Positions 8,048 through 15,332 of a stretch of 30,975 bases of DNA are shown here, piece by piece. Below the pieces are notes generated by a model. That model saw only the letters and a list, made by a program, of their open reading frames with translations. It ran no database searches and was not told the DNA's origin. This DNA comes from CAYRCJ01 sp964422785. Lineage in GTDB: Bacteria; Patescibacteriota; Minisyncoccia; UBA11713; 2-01-FULL-45-33. Made by a program: the position numbers and the translations under genes. Where the stretch lies: NCBI GenBank assembly GCA_964422785.1, contig CAYRCJ010000006.1:1-30975 (forward strand), read 5' to 3'. Positions within the stretch are counted from its first letter, which is position 1. Each line of letters starts with the position of its first letter.

Positions 8048-8446
8048 ATGGCGTTCCGCGATTTTCAAGAGAAAAAAAGACTTCACAAGTTAATTTACTC
8101 TTGGCCGGTTCTGTTTATTCTGGCGGCGTTAATCATATGGGGTCTTGCCGGCATTGTTTCCCTTTGGAGAAGCAGGGCGGATATCCAAAATAGTCTCGCG
8201 GAAATCAATTCAAAAATTACTCAAACCCGCGAAACAAAAGAGGTCATGGAAAAAAGACTGGAAAACCTGAATTCTTCTTTCGGACTTGATCTTGAGGCTC
8301 GGAGGCGCTTTAATCTAAAGAAGCAAGGAGAGAACGTGGTAATATTTTTGGATGACGGCGAATCGGCTCCAAACAAAGAAAGCATATTTAATAGTTTTAA
8401 ATCTTCGTCAATCATACAATGGATAGAAAAAAAATTATCATTTTAA
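8048..8446 (+). CDS. FtsB/DivIC-like septum formation initiator
   Basis: The 132-residue protein has a short basic N-terminus, one TM helix (about residues 20-40) and then an extracytoplasmic coiled coil (about 45-80, SRADIQNSLAEINSKITQTR). It ends the family region with the small globular motif FNLKKQGENVVIFLDD. This is the DivIC/FtsB layout, with the GE-containing motif typical of the family. FtsB-type proteins link the divisome to septal peptidoglycan synthases. The start has no Shine-Dalgarno site and a TATAAC box 9 nt upstream. The 3' end overlaps the next gene by 28 bp in another frame. Confidence 0.8.
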   Translation: MAFRDFQEKKRLHKLIYSWPVLFILAALIIWGLAGIVSLWRSRADIQNSLAEINSKITQTRETKEVMEKRLENLNSSFGLDLEARRRFNLKKQGENVVIFLDDGESAPNKESIFNSFKSSSIIQWIEKKLSF

Positions 8447-8967
8447 TCATAGGCGTTTTGATAGTGGCGGGCGCCGCTGCAATGACCTTCGGTTTTTTAC
8501 CTGTCATAAATGTCGCCGGCAAGTCGATTTCGCTTTCGCAATATCTGAAAGTAGAATCGGCGCTTTCTCAATTTGACAGAGTATCTCAAAAAACTCCCTC
8601 CACAACCGCTGATATAAAGAAAAGAACTATGGGAAATTTAGTCGAGCAGAAATTTTTGGATATTCTGATTGAAAATACCGATAAAAATCTTTATGCCAAG
8701 GCCGATAAATTGGTCGCCGACACTATGGAACAATCTGCGGCCAAGGGGGTGTCCATAAAAGACGCGGCCTATAAAATTTACGGACTCAGCGTAAAAGATT
8801 TTACAGATATAATTTTGATCCCCCAGGCAAAGCGGGACGTTTTGCTTGAATATTTTGGCAACGATTCCGCGAAGCTGCAGCAGGCCTGGACGGATATTTA
8901 CAAAAACACCAAAGTAAAAATTTACTATCCGGGATATTATTGGGATGGCGAAGTAAAAACTAAATAA
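8419..8967 (+). CDS. Membrane-anchored SurA-N-like chaperone domain protein, no PPIase domain
   Basis: The 182-residue product starts with MDRKKIIILIIGVLIVAGAA, an N-terminal TM anchor, followed by a helical extracytoplasmic domain. The pattern VAGKSISLSQYLK, then MGNLVEQKFLDILIENTDKN, resembles the start of SurA/PrsA-type N-terminal domains, where a small beta segment is followed by helices that bind unfolded chains. The rotamase domain of full-length family members is absent. It overlaps the FtsB-like gene by 28 bp and lies 4 bp before tRNA-Gly. A role in folding exported proteins is an inference from weak resemblance. Confidence 0.6.
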   Translation: MDRKKIIILIIGVLIVAGAAAMTFGFLPVINVAGKSISLSQYLKVESALSQFDRVSQKTPSTTADIKKRTMGNLVEQKFLDILIENTDKNLYAKADKLVADTMEQSAAKGVSIKDAAYKIYGLSVKDFTDIILIPQAKRDVLLEYFGNDSAKLQQAWTDIYKNTKVKIYYPGYYWDGEVKTK

Positions 8968-8971
8968 CTCA

Positions 8972-9042
8972 GCGGAATTCGTATAATGGCAGTATGCGAC
9001 CTTCCCAAGGTTGAGACACGGGTTCGATTCCCGTATTCCGCA
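8972..9042 (+). tRNA. tRNA-Gly (anticodon CCC)
   Basis: The acceptor GCGGAAT pairs with ATTCCGC. The anticodon arm CGACC-TTCCCAA-GGTTG gives anticodon CCC. The T-arm is ACGGG-TTCGATT-CCCGT and the discriminator is A. CCA is not encoded (the next bases are CAC), so a CCA-adding enzyme is needed. It reads GGG. Confidence 0.95.
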
Positions 9043-9054
9043 CACATTTTTTTA

Positions 9055-9063
9055 TGCTAAAAT
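9055..9063 (+). promoter_or_regulatory. Extended -10 promoter before the 87-residue membrane protein
   Basis: TGC-TAAAAT is an extended -10 box. Initiation about 7 nt later leaves a leader of about 40 nt before ATG 9109, with no clear Shine-Dalgarno site. Confidence 0.4.
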
Positions 9064-9108
9064 GGGTCCATAGAAAGGTCGGGGCTGAATAATAAATAAA
9101 ATATAATT

Positions 9109-9372
9109 ATGCAAACATTGAGAAAAAATACCGTTGGTTTGGTCGTGGGCAAGATTATGGCGCTGGCCCATTTGGGCTGGTTGATACTTATAGCTTTAGG
9201 CTGGGCAAAGCCGATGATGGATATGGTTTTGAAATTACATCGTATATCACTCTCTTATTCCTTATTGCCTTTTTCTTTTAAGTCGGGCATCGGTCTTCTT
9301 GTATACACATTTGTAGCCGGATACGTTTTGGGTTGGGTTTTCGCGGCTATCTGGAATAAAGTTCAAAAATAG
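9109..9372 (+). CDS. Orphan two-TM membrane protein
   Basis: The 87-residue product has two hydrophobic segments: residues about 10-33 (GLVVGKIMALAHLGWLILIA) and about 57-80 (GIGLLVYTFVAGYVLGWVFA). A short amphipathic loop joins them and the tail is basic (WNKVQK). Both ends should be cytosolic. No family is recognised. The start ATG is preceded by an A/T-rich stretch rather than a Shine-Dalgarno site. The gene stands alone between tRNA-Gly and the palindromic promoter-like element at 9401. Confidence 0.65.
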   Translation: MQTLRKNTVGLVVGKIMALAHLGWLILIALGWAKPMMDMVLKLHRISLSYSLLPFSFKSGIGLLVYTFVAGYVLGWVFAAIWNKVQK

Positions 9373-9400
9373 AAACTCTCTTTTATTTTTAATCAGCAAA

Positions 9401-9434
9401 TTGACAAAATAGCGCCTCGGCGCTATTTTGTTTT
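9401..9434 (+). promoter_or_regulatory. Second TTGACA/TATTTT element with palindromic spacer
   Basis: TTGACA (9401-9406), 17 bp, TATTTT (9424-9429). The spacer palindrome AAAATAGCGC-CTCG-GCGCTATTTT (9406-9429) differs from the copy at 605-628 only in the loop. Transcription would start near 9436, giving a leader of about 28 nt with GGAG before ATG 9465. It could instead terminate the gene ending at 9372. Confidence 0.5.
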
Positions 9435-9464
9435 TGGATTTGAAAACAAAATTATGGAGCAACA

Positions 9465-9719
9465 ATGGCAAAAACTTTGGCCACAGAAAAAGGAAAAGCA
9501 TTCGCGCTCGAAGCTCTCGCCAAAAGACGGGCGCGCGCGGAGAAAGAAGAAAAGATTGATAACTCACGGCTTGTCGCCGGATCTCCAATGTATTATTACT
9601 GCGCCGGCTGCGGATTGTTATCCGATACTTTGCCGGAAAACTGGGACCCGCGTCTCACACAACCGAAAAAACTTTGCGGAGAATGCCGGGCGTTGAAAGA
9701 TCTGGGATGGCTTGAATAG
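9465..9719 (+). CDS. Small zinc-ribbon protein (two CxxC pairs)
   Basis: The 84-residue product has a basic, Ala/Lys/Arg-rich helical N-terminus (residues 1-35). A putative four-cysteine zinc site follows: YYYCAGCGLLSDTLPENW, then PKKLCGECRALKDLGW. The spacing of the CxxC pairs fits a treble-clef or zinc ribbon. I recognise it as a type seen in CPR genomes, without an assigned function. Nucleic-acid or ribosome binding is plausible from the basic N-terminus. The start at 9465 is supported by GGAG at 9456-9459. An overlapping frame from 9454 is a shadow. A terminator hairpin follows 5 bp after the stop. Confidence 0.75.
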   Translation: MAKTLATEKGKAFALEALAKRRARAEKEEKIDNSRLVAGSPMYYYCAGCGLLSDTLPENWDPRLTQPKKLCGECRALKDLGWLE

Positions 9720-9724
9720 TATTT

Positions 9725-9752
9725 AAAATGGGCTTGTAATCAAGCCCATTTT
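9725..9752 (+). terminator. Terminator of the zinc-ribbon gene
   Basis: Perfect 12-bp stem AAAATGGGCTTG (9725-9736) / CAAGCCCATTTT (9741-9752) with a TAAT loop. It is symmetrical, so it may work in both directions. Confidence 0.75.
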
Positions 9753-9753
9753 G

Positions 9754-9762
9754 TGCTATTAT
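9754..9762 (+). promoter_or_regulatory. Extended -10 promoter of the M23/SLT/signal-peptidase cassette
   Basis: TGC-TATTAT is an extended -10 box. The expected start near 9770 gives a leader of about 45 nt ending in GGTGAGGAGG before ATG 9815. Confidence 0.5.
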
Positions 9763-9814
9763 CCAGGCAGATTGAAAATTAAGCTCTTAAAGTTCCTCAG
9801 GGTGAGGAGGCAAA

Positions 9815-10552
9815 ATGAGACGGATGGCGCACATAATTATCATTTTCTTCTTGCTGATGTTTTTGATGGGAAAGTTTGTTTTCGCGTCTGAAGCCGTGCT
9901 TTCAAAAAAAGAAGTGGCACGGGGGAGTTTTTTTACAGTAAAAATTACCGACGCTCCTTTGCTCGGAAATTATTTTATTAAATTCCAAAAAAAGACTTTT
10001 CAGACGTTTCAATCCGGCCCGAAGACACAATCCGCGCTGATACCTGTTGCCTTTGATGAAAAACTTGGAAAAGCGGAAGTGACAATCGAAAGCTCTTTTG
10101 AAATATTTGTGCCGCGGGAAATAGAAGTTGTTAAGGGTCAGGCGTTTGACGGCGGGAGCGCGGGATTTTTTGTTCCTTCGGAACAGGAAAAAAAATACTT
10201 TGATAGGGTTTCTTTTCCCGTGACAACTTTGGTGTTTTTCTCTCCGAGCGTCCCTTTTCGGGAACCTTTTTTTAAAAGACAAGACAGGACGGATGTTTTC
10301 GCCGCTGAAGACGGCATTATCCGTTTCTCCGGAAATATCCAGGGATTCGGGAAGACGGTTATTTTGGATCACGGGCAGAGGTTTTTTTCTGTTTATACAT
10401 CGCTTGAAGAAATATTGGTAAAAGAATCGGACGCGATACCTGCCGGATTTAGAATCGGTAAAAGCGATCCCGGTAAGGCGAGGTTTGGAGTTGTGCTTTA
10501 TGGCACATGGCTTGATCCGAAAGAGTTTTTTACTGATGGAGGCGCCAGATGA
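9815..10552 (+). CDS. Secreted M23-like protein lacking metal-binding residues
   Basis: The 245-residue protein has a signal peptide (MRRMAHIIIIFFLLMFLMGK, probable cleavage VFA-SE). A beta-rich N-terminal domain begins VLSKKEVARGSFFTVKI, resembling the N-terminal domain of the intact M23 protein at 23100. The C-terminal region keeps the LytM/M23 fold signature: VFAAEDGIIRFSG, GFGKTVILDHGQ, then DPKEFF. The metal ligands are gone: the usual HxGxD is replaced by QDRTD, the LYxHL histidine by VYTSL, and the HLHxEV motif by ARFGVVL. It is therefore probably a non-catalytic LytM domain, as in EnvC/NlpD-type activators. A strong AGGAGG supports the start, and the stop overlaps the next gene by 4 bp. 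A regulatory role towards the adjacent transglycosylase is an inference. Confidence 0.82.
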   Translation: MRRMAHIIIIFFLLMFLMGKFVFASEAVLSKKEVARGSFFTVKITDAPLLGNYFIKFQKKTFQTFQSGPKTQSALIPVAFDEKLGKAEVTIESSFEIFVPREIEVVKGQAFDGGSAGFFVPSEQEKKYFDRVSFPVTTLVFFSPSVPFREPFFKRQDRTDVFAAEDGIIRFSGNIQGFGKTVILDHGQRFFSVYTSLEEILVKESDAIPAGFRIGKSDPGKARFGVVLYGTWLDPKEFFTDGGAR

Positions 10553-11745
10553 AATATTGCGGAATGTTTTTGCTCTCTTTAATATTCGCGATTCCCGCGT
10601 ATGCGATTGAAAGGCCCTTGAGCCCGGAAGTTCTGATAGAAAAATCCTTAATCGCGCGCTCGATGCTGGAGAAAGAAAAAGTCCATACTTTTTCAAAAAA
10701 ACTGAAAAATAAAAATGTTGTCTTTGCCAAAGAAATTATTTTGGCTGTTTATTCTCCATCACGCGATTCAATTACGCTCATAAAGCTAAAAACTCCGATA
10801 GCGCAACCCAGAAATCCCAAAGAATTTATTTTTTCTGTTTTGACTCCCGGATATAGCGTCGAATGGCTTCAGGGAAGGGGGCCTGTGCGCCTGGCTTTTA
10901 AAATTATCGGCGCCGACGGCGAAGATATGATTTTGCTCGATGCCAGACACCTCTACTTTGAAAAAGATCCGACTTACGGCGCCGGCGAAGAAACAAGCTA
11001 CTTTCCGGTTACCAATGATTTTTTAGGAAAAGAATTTGTTTATCATGGCCTGGATTTTCTGCTTTCAAAAGTTGAAGACGCAAAAGACGAACTCTGCGAT
11101 CTAAATGTTTCTTCGCGGTCATTCCCCGGAGAGAAACTTTGCAAAGTTTTTCCCAACGCGCTTTTAATGAGTTTGGCATTTATTGAGCAAATTGATGACG
11201 GGGAATTTAACGGAGGGTGTCCCGTTGACAACTGCAGCCGATACAGCGCAAGCAAGGTATTGGCGCACTTGGCCAGAAACGGCGAAAACGCCTTCGATTA
11301 TTCCGTAAGCAGCACCGGCGCCAGAGGACTCATGCAATTTATGAACAGCAAAAGAATTCCGACTTACAACTTTATTAAGAACAAATATCCGGATGCCAAA
11401 ATAATTCCTGATTTTATGAAGGGGACGAGAGACATTAAAAATTCCATCAAAGCCGCGATATGCCTTTTGGATTATGATTTGTCTATTTTGCCGGAGGGCG
11501 CTAAGCAAGAATTTTTGGTTAATTCGAAAATCGGCGGAATTTTCCCGGTGGCCGCCTACAATGGCGGGCCTTTGCGCGCTATAAATCTTTTCAAGGTTAT
11601 CGGGAACAAAGAAATAGATTTGAACAATCTGAAGATTCCTAAAAAAACTTTAAAGAACGAAACCAGAGGATATATCCAAAAGTATGTAACCATATGGGAT
11701 GTAATTGAGACAATATTTCTTGAAGCGCAGATCTCAATAAAATGA
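10549..11745 (+). CDS. Secreted lytic transglycosylase (SLT domain)
   Basis: The 398-residue product has a signal peptide (cleavage near AYA-IE), an unassigned region of about 180 residues, then an SLT-type domain. Motifs are LLMSLAFIEQIDDGEF, whose first Glu is the likely catalytic acid; SSTGARGLMQFM (the GLMQ motif); AAYNGGPLRA (the AYNxG motif); and ETRGYIQKYV (the closing E..YV motif). Such enzymes cleave the MurNAc-GlcNAc bond to give 1,6-anhydroMurNAc. A cysteine-rich insert (GGCPVDNC) follows the catalytic helix and may form a disulfide. Starts and stops overlap in ATGA with both neighbours, so the three genes are one coupled cassette. Confidence 0.88.
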   Translation: MKYCGMFLLSLIFAIPAYAIERPLSPEVLIEKSLIARSMLEKEKVHTFSKKLKNKNVVFAKEIILAVYSPSRDSITLIKLKTPIAQPRNPKEFIFSVLTPGYSVEWLQGRGPVRLAFKIIGADGEDMILLDARHLYFEKDPTYGAGEETSYFPVTNDFLGKEFVYHGLDFLLSKVEDAKDELCDLNVSSRSFPGEKLCKVFPNALLMSLAFIEQIDDGEFNGGCPVDNCSRYSASKVLAHLARNGENAFDYSVSSTGARGLMQFMNSKRIPTYNFIKNKYPDAKIIPDFMKGTRDIKNSIKAAICLLDYDLSILPEGAKQEFLVNSKIGGIFPVAAYNGGPLRAINLFKVIGNKEIDLNNLKIPKKTLKNETRGYIQKYVTIWDVIETIFLEAQISIK

Positions 11746-12257
11746 AAACTAAATGGCGCGCATCGGTATCGATTTTTTTGATCGCTTTATTTTTTACATT
11801 TTTTGAAATAGCGCATGTCGATGTAAACACTTCCAGTATGGCGCCCACGCTCAACCCGGGAGATTATTTTTTGTCTTCCAGGCTAAACAGTTTCGGGCGC
11901 TATAATATAGTGGAGCTCGATGATCCAGAAGACGACCAAAAAATTCTCGTCAAAAGGATTGTCGGATTGCCCGGGGAAACCATTCAGATGTTCGAAGGCA
12001 CAGTGTTTGTAAATGGCCGGATTGTTGCGGAGCCTTATTTATCAGATGCCAAACAAAAGGGCTCGGACTTGTTTCCGGCGTATCCCGAGCGCTTTCCAAC
12101 ACCGATTTCAGTAGGAAATTATTTTGTGCTTGGAGACAACAGAGATATCTCGCGCGACTCGCGAAGTTTCGGTCCGGTTTATCAGGCGCATTTTCACGGA
12201 AAAGTTCTTTTTGTTTTTTGGCCGTTTAAAGATGCCAAGATATTTTGGAATCAATAA
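11742..12257 (+). CDS. lepB: Type I signal peptidase
   Basis: The 171-residue product has one N-terminal TM segment and the S26 motifs: NTSSMAPTLNPGDY (catalytic Ser in the SMxPT box), LVKRIVGLPGE (catalytic Lys), and GDNRDISRDSRSFG. It matches the compact Gram-positive type of signal peptidase, which removes Sec signal peptides outside the membrane. Many secreted proteins in this window carry AxA-type sites it could cut. The start overlaps the upstream stop (ATGA), and a strong terminator directly follows the TAA. Confidence 0.95.
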   Translation: MKTKWRASVSIFLIALFFTFFEIAHVDVNTSSMAPTLNPGDYFLSSRLNSFGRYNIVELDDPEDDQKILVKRIVGLPGETIQMFEGTVFVNGRIVAEPYLSDAKQKGSDLFPAYPERFPTPISVGNYFVLGDNRDISRDSRSFGPVYQAHFHGKVLFVFWPFKDAKIFWNQ

Positions 12258-12289
12258 TCCTCTCCGATATTTATCGGAGAGGATTTTTT
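12257..12289 (+). terminator. Terminator of the signal peptidase cassette
   Basis: ATCCTCTCCGAT (12257-12268) pairs with ATCGGAGAGGAT (12273-12284), 12 bp around a 4-nt loop, followed by TTTTTT. This is the best intrinsic terminator in the window and has the CCGAT-N4-ATCGG core. Confidence 0.9.
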
Positions 12290-12330
12290 ATACACATTAG
12301 TTTATTGTGGTATTAAGATGGCGATATATA

Positions 12331-12582
12331 ATGAAAGTGATTATGGACGATAAAAAATTTATACCTATTATTGTGATTGTTCTGGCTCTTGTGGCTGTTG
12401 GAATAGTTTTTTGGTATTCCGGAGGCGGCAAGATCTTTAATGCGCCCAATGGGGCGGTAGGCACAACCAAGACGGTAAGCGAAGGCGTTCCAAAAATTCA
12501 AACCAACGCCGCGGAGAAGGTACCCGAGGTCAACCCGCTCGACCGGGCCAACCCCTTTAAATATAACAATCCGTTAAGATGA
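12331..12582 (+). CDS. Short membrane-anchored extracytoplasmic protein
   Basis: From ATG 12331 the product is 83 residues (a GTG-type start at 12307 or ATG 12343 are alternatives). It has a basic N-terminus, one TM helix (FIPIIVIVLALVAVGIVFWY), then about 50 low-complexity residues ending PEVNPLDRANPFKYNNPLR. The NP-repeat ending resembles short anchored proteins I recall from Parcubacteria, with no known function. It lies 1 bp before the Cys-rich repeat gene, so the two are probably co-transcribed and might be partners. No Shine-Dalgarno site is seen. Confidence 0.6.
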   Translation: MKVIMDDKKFIPIIVIVLALVAVGIVFWYSGGGKIFNAPNGAVGTTKTVSEGVPKIQTNAAEKVPEVNPLDRANPFKYNNPLR

Positions 12583-12583
12583 T

Positions 12584-15325
12584 ATGATTAAAAAAATATT
12601 TTTTGCAGAAATATTATTAAGCGCCTTTTTTTTCATCTTGGCCGGGGTTCCGGCTTCGGTCTCGGCGGATAATTCTTCTATTTTGTTAAAAAAACCTGTT
12701 GGCAGCGAGTATTTTAACCTGACCATCAGTGATCCGAACGGCATACAGGAATTTTCTTTGTCGCCGGTCGGCAGATATAACTACGGAGGGGGATTAAGCG
12801 GCTGCCCAAGATCTTTTAATAGTACCAATGTCAGCTTTCTTGACCCGAGTGATTTTACTCCGGCGATGCCGGCATATGTCATAGATTGCCAAAACCACAC
12901 TACGCGCTTGGAAATTGCCACTCCAAAAAATGGAGTTGCCAGAAGCGTGATAATTGTGCCGGAGGAAGAAAAGAAACCGGCTCCCGCACCGGCCGCTCCT
13001 TCGGGCGGAGGCGGATCGGCATCCGAAGAGGCCGCTAAGACGGAGAAAAAGAGCGGTCCTTTATCCACCGCTGATATTAAATATCCGGTTCCGGAGCTTG
13101 GAGATTGCAAGAGCGAGGCGGAATGCCGCACTTATTGCGACAATTCCCAGCACGGAAAGGAATGTTTTGTTTTTGCCAAAAAATACAATTTAATTACCGC
13201 GCAACAGTTGGCTGACGAAGAAAAAAAGTTTTTTGACGTTACAAAAGGTCCTGGTGGCTGCGATTCCGGCCCTTCATGTGAAAAGTATTGTAATACTCTG
13301 GATCACGTTGATGAGTGCATTGCTTTCGCGGAAAAAAGCGGGTATTACTCCGGAGATAAATTGACTGAGGCTAAAAAGTTTCAAGAGCTGGCAAAAAATG
13401 GTACGCAATTTCCCGGAGGCTGCCGCGACCGGAATGCCTGCGAACTTTACTGCAATGATCCGCAGCATATGGAAGAGTGTTTGAGTTTCGCGGAAAAAAG
13501 CGGCGTTATACCCAAAGAAGAAATTGATCAGGCGAGAAAAATTTTGCCGTTGATGAAAAGCGGACAAAGTCCCGGAGGCTGTACTTCCAAAGAACAGTGT
13601 GAGAAATATTGCTCTCTGGACGGTCACTCCGATGAATGCATCGCTTTTGGTGAGAAGGCCGGTCTGATCTCCTCAGAAGACGCGGCAATGATAAAAAAGA
13701 CCGGGGGCAAGGGTCCCGGCGGATGCCATAGCAAGCAACAATGCGACTCCTATTGTGAAAACAACAGTGACGAATGTTTCAAATGGGCCCAAGACAACGG
13801 TCTTATCAGCGATGCCGATCTTCAAAAAATGAAAAAGGGCATGTCTCAATTTAAAGAGCAGTTGGATAAAATTCCGCCCGAAGTCGTACAGTGTTTGAAA
13901 GACGTGGCCGGAGAAAAGAATTTTCAAAAGCTCGTGGACGGTCAGCCGGTTTTTGACCGAAGTCTGGAAGGAAAAATGAAAACTTGTTTCAGCCAGGTAA
14001 CTTCCCAGTTGGGCCAGCAGCTCAATTCTATGCCCCCGGAAGCTGTTCAATGTATTAAGGACACTATCGGCGAAGACGGATTTAAAAAACTCCAGAGCGG
14101 CGAGCTCGATCAGGGCAACGTAGACTTCAGCAGTTTGGAAGTATGCTTCCAGAAATTACAGCAATCATTTGGAGGCGGGAAAGGCTGGCCGGGCGGATGC
14201 AAATCAATAGACGAATGTACTTCCTATTGCCAAGAAAAATCGCATGAGGATGAATGTCAAAAATTTGTTCCACCGGGAGAGAGCGGTGAAAAACATGGAG
14301 GACCTGGAAGTCAACAGCAAGGTGGATCAGGAGGTCGTGGCGGCGGATCCAATTATAGCGGGCCCGGAGGTTGTAAATCTCAGGAAGAATGTACTTCTTA
14401 CTGCCAAGAAAAAGAACATCAGGATGAATGTCAAAAATTTGTTCCTCCTGGAGGAGGCGGCAATCAAGGATCTGGAGGTATGCCAATGCCAAATCCATCC
14501 CCAACTTCTAATCCTACCCCAATGCCGCCGCAGTTTAGCGGTCCGGGAGGATGCAAGAGCCAGGAAGAATGCGCTGCTTATTGCCAAACTCATTACAATA
14601 CCGATCCCGCTTGCGGCGACACCGGAAGCGGAGGCTCGCAAATGCCAATGCCGCCACCTTCGCCTCAACAGGCTCAAAGCTGCGCTCCGGTGCCTTCCGG
14701 CTTGGTTACCTGGATAAATGGAGAATCAATGTCAGGAGCGGTTGGAGGAGCGTCTTCTGTCCCTGGAAAGATAGGTAATGCATATAAATTTAACGGAACC
14801 GGCGCTTATATCAACTTGGGAAATCCGGCTAATTTAAATTTTGGAACAGGGCCATTTTCTTTGGAAGCCTGGTTTAATTGGGATGGTACAGGTAATTACA
14901 GCGCGCTTAACATTATTAGAAAATCAAATTATGGGCCGGACCCGGGATCAGGATACTGGGTTAGAATAGGAAGAGATTCTAAAACAATAGAATTTTCTGT
15001 CGGAGCGACTATCAAATCGGAAGGCCAAACGCTTATCTCCGCCCCGATTACTCCAAATGCCTGGCATTATGTTGTAGCGACCAGAGATACCAATGACAAC
15101 GTAAAATTATACATAGATGGGGAGTCGCGAGGTTCTGTAATCCGGCAAGTTTCTAAAGCCCAATCAACCAGTCCGTCCTCGTTCGCCATTGGCGGATGGG
15201 ATGATCAGCACTCTGAATTTTTCCCCGGCCTGATTGATGAGGTTTCCGTTTATAATAGAGCGCTAGATTCATCAGAAATTCAAACTATTTACGCCGCCGG
15301 GAGCGCGGGCAAGTGCACAAGATAA
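12584..15325 (+). CDS. Secreted Cys-rich repeat protein with C-terminal LamG-like lectin domain
   Basis: The 913-residue product has a signal peptide (cleavage near VSA-DN), a beta-rich region to about residue 125, a Pro/Ala/Gly linker, then eight copies of a Cys-rich unit. First Cys positions are near residues 175, 226, 280, 333, 381, 539, 597 and 657. The consensus is PGGC-x4-C-x2-YC-x4-H-x2-EC-x2-F. Between units 5 and 6 lie two copies of another module with PPEVVQCLKDVAGE / PPEAVQCIKDTIGE and a later MKTCFSQ / LEVCFQK. Residues about 700-913 form a concanavalin-like LamG domain (GNAYKFNGTGAYINLG, LEAWFNWDG, WHYVVATRD, GLIDEVSVYNRAL). LamG domains usually bind glycans or matrix. The repeats may bind metal or form disulfides. 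I know no named family for them. Confidence 0.8.
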   Translation: MIKKIFFAEILLSAFFFILAGVPASVSADNSSILLKKPVGSEYFNLTISDPNGIQEFSLSPVGRYNYGGGLSGCPRSFNSTNVSFLDPSDFTPAMPAYVIDCQNHTTRLEIATPKNGVARSVIIVPEEEKKPAPAPAAPSGGGGSASEEAAKTEKKSGPLSTADIKYPVPELGDCKSEAECRTYCDNSQHGKECFVFAKKYNLITAQQLADEEKKFFDVTKGPGGCDSGPSCEKYCNTLDHVDECIAFAEKSGYYSGDKLTEAKKFQELAKNGTQFPGGCRDRNACELYCNDPQHMEECLSFAEKSGVIPKEEIDQARKILPLMKSGQSPGGCTSKEQCEKYCSLDGHSDECIAFGEKAGLISSEDAAMIKKTGGKGPGGCHSKQQCDSYCENNSDECFKWAQDNGLISDADLQKMKKGMSQFKEQLDKIPPEVVQCLKDVAGEKNFQKLVDGQPVFDRSLEGKMKTCFSQVTSQLGQQLNSMPPEAVQCIKDTIGEDGFKKLQSGELDQGNVDFSSLEVCFQKLQQSFGGGKGWPGGCKSIDECTSYCQEKSHEDECQKFVPPGESGEKHGGPGSQQQGGSGGRGGGSNYSGPGGCKSQEECTSYCQEKEHQDECQKFVPPGGGGNQGSGGMPMPNPSPTSNPTPMPPQFSGPGGCKSQEECAAYCQTHYNTDPACGDTGSGGSQMPMPPPSPQQAQSCAPVPSGLVTWINGESMSGAVGGASSVPGKIGNAYKFNGTGAYINLGNPANLNFGTGPFSLEAWFNWDGTGNYSALNIIRKSNYGPDPGSGYWVRIGRDSKTIEFSVGATIKSEGQTLISAPITPNAWHYVVATRDTNDNVKLYIDGESRGSVIRQVSKAQSTSPSSFAIGGWDDQHSEFFPGLIDEVSVYNRALDSSEIQTIYAAGSAGKCTR
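13097..14604 (+). repeat. Eight Cys-rich protein repeats within the LamG-type gene
   Basis: Units 1-5 are about 50 residues apart and separated by helical spacers (ITAQQLADEEKK, KLTEAKKFQEL, EEIDQARKILPL). Units 6-8 are separated by Gly/Pro/Ser-rich linkers. Unit 5 lacks the His and is shortened. Unit 8 has lost the final EC-x2-F. Units 6 and 7 are nearly identical (CKSIDECTSYCQEK / CKSQEECTSYCQEK), a recent duplication. Confidence 0.85.
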
Positions 15326-15332
15326 CTTTTTG

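Noticed and set aside
9064..9108. Possible riboswitch leader before the 87-residue membrane protein
   Set aside because: The leader is only about 40 nt, A/T-rich at its 3' end, and no stable pairing or known aptamer consensus was seen.
9454..9696. Alternative overlapping frame in the zinc-ribbon region
   Set aside because: The 9465 frame has the two CxxC pairs and a spaced GGAG; the 9454 frame has neither and is strongly basic without pattern.
13673..14504. Long minus-strand frames opposite the Cys-rich repeat gene
   Set aside because: They are products of codon bias on the opposite strand. Their translations show no domain, while the plus frame has a signal peptide, repeats and a LamG domain.
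13097..14604. Possible CRISPR or DNA-level repeat array from the periodic Cys-rich segment
   Set aside because: Repetition is at protein level with variable DNA, in one continuous reading frame. There are no constant-length repeats and spacers and no cas genes. No CRISPR array was seen anywhere in the window.
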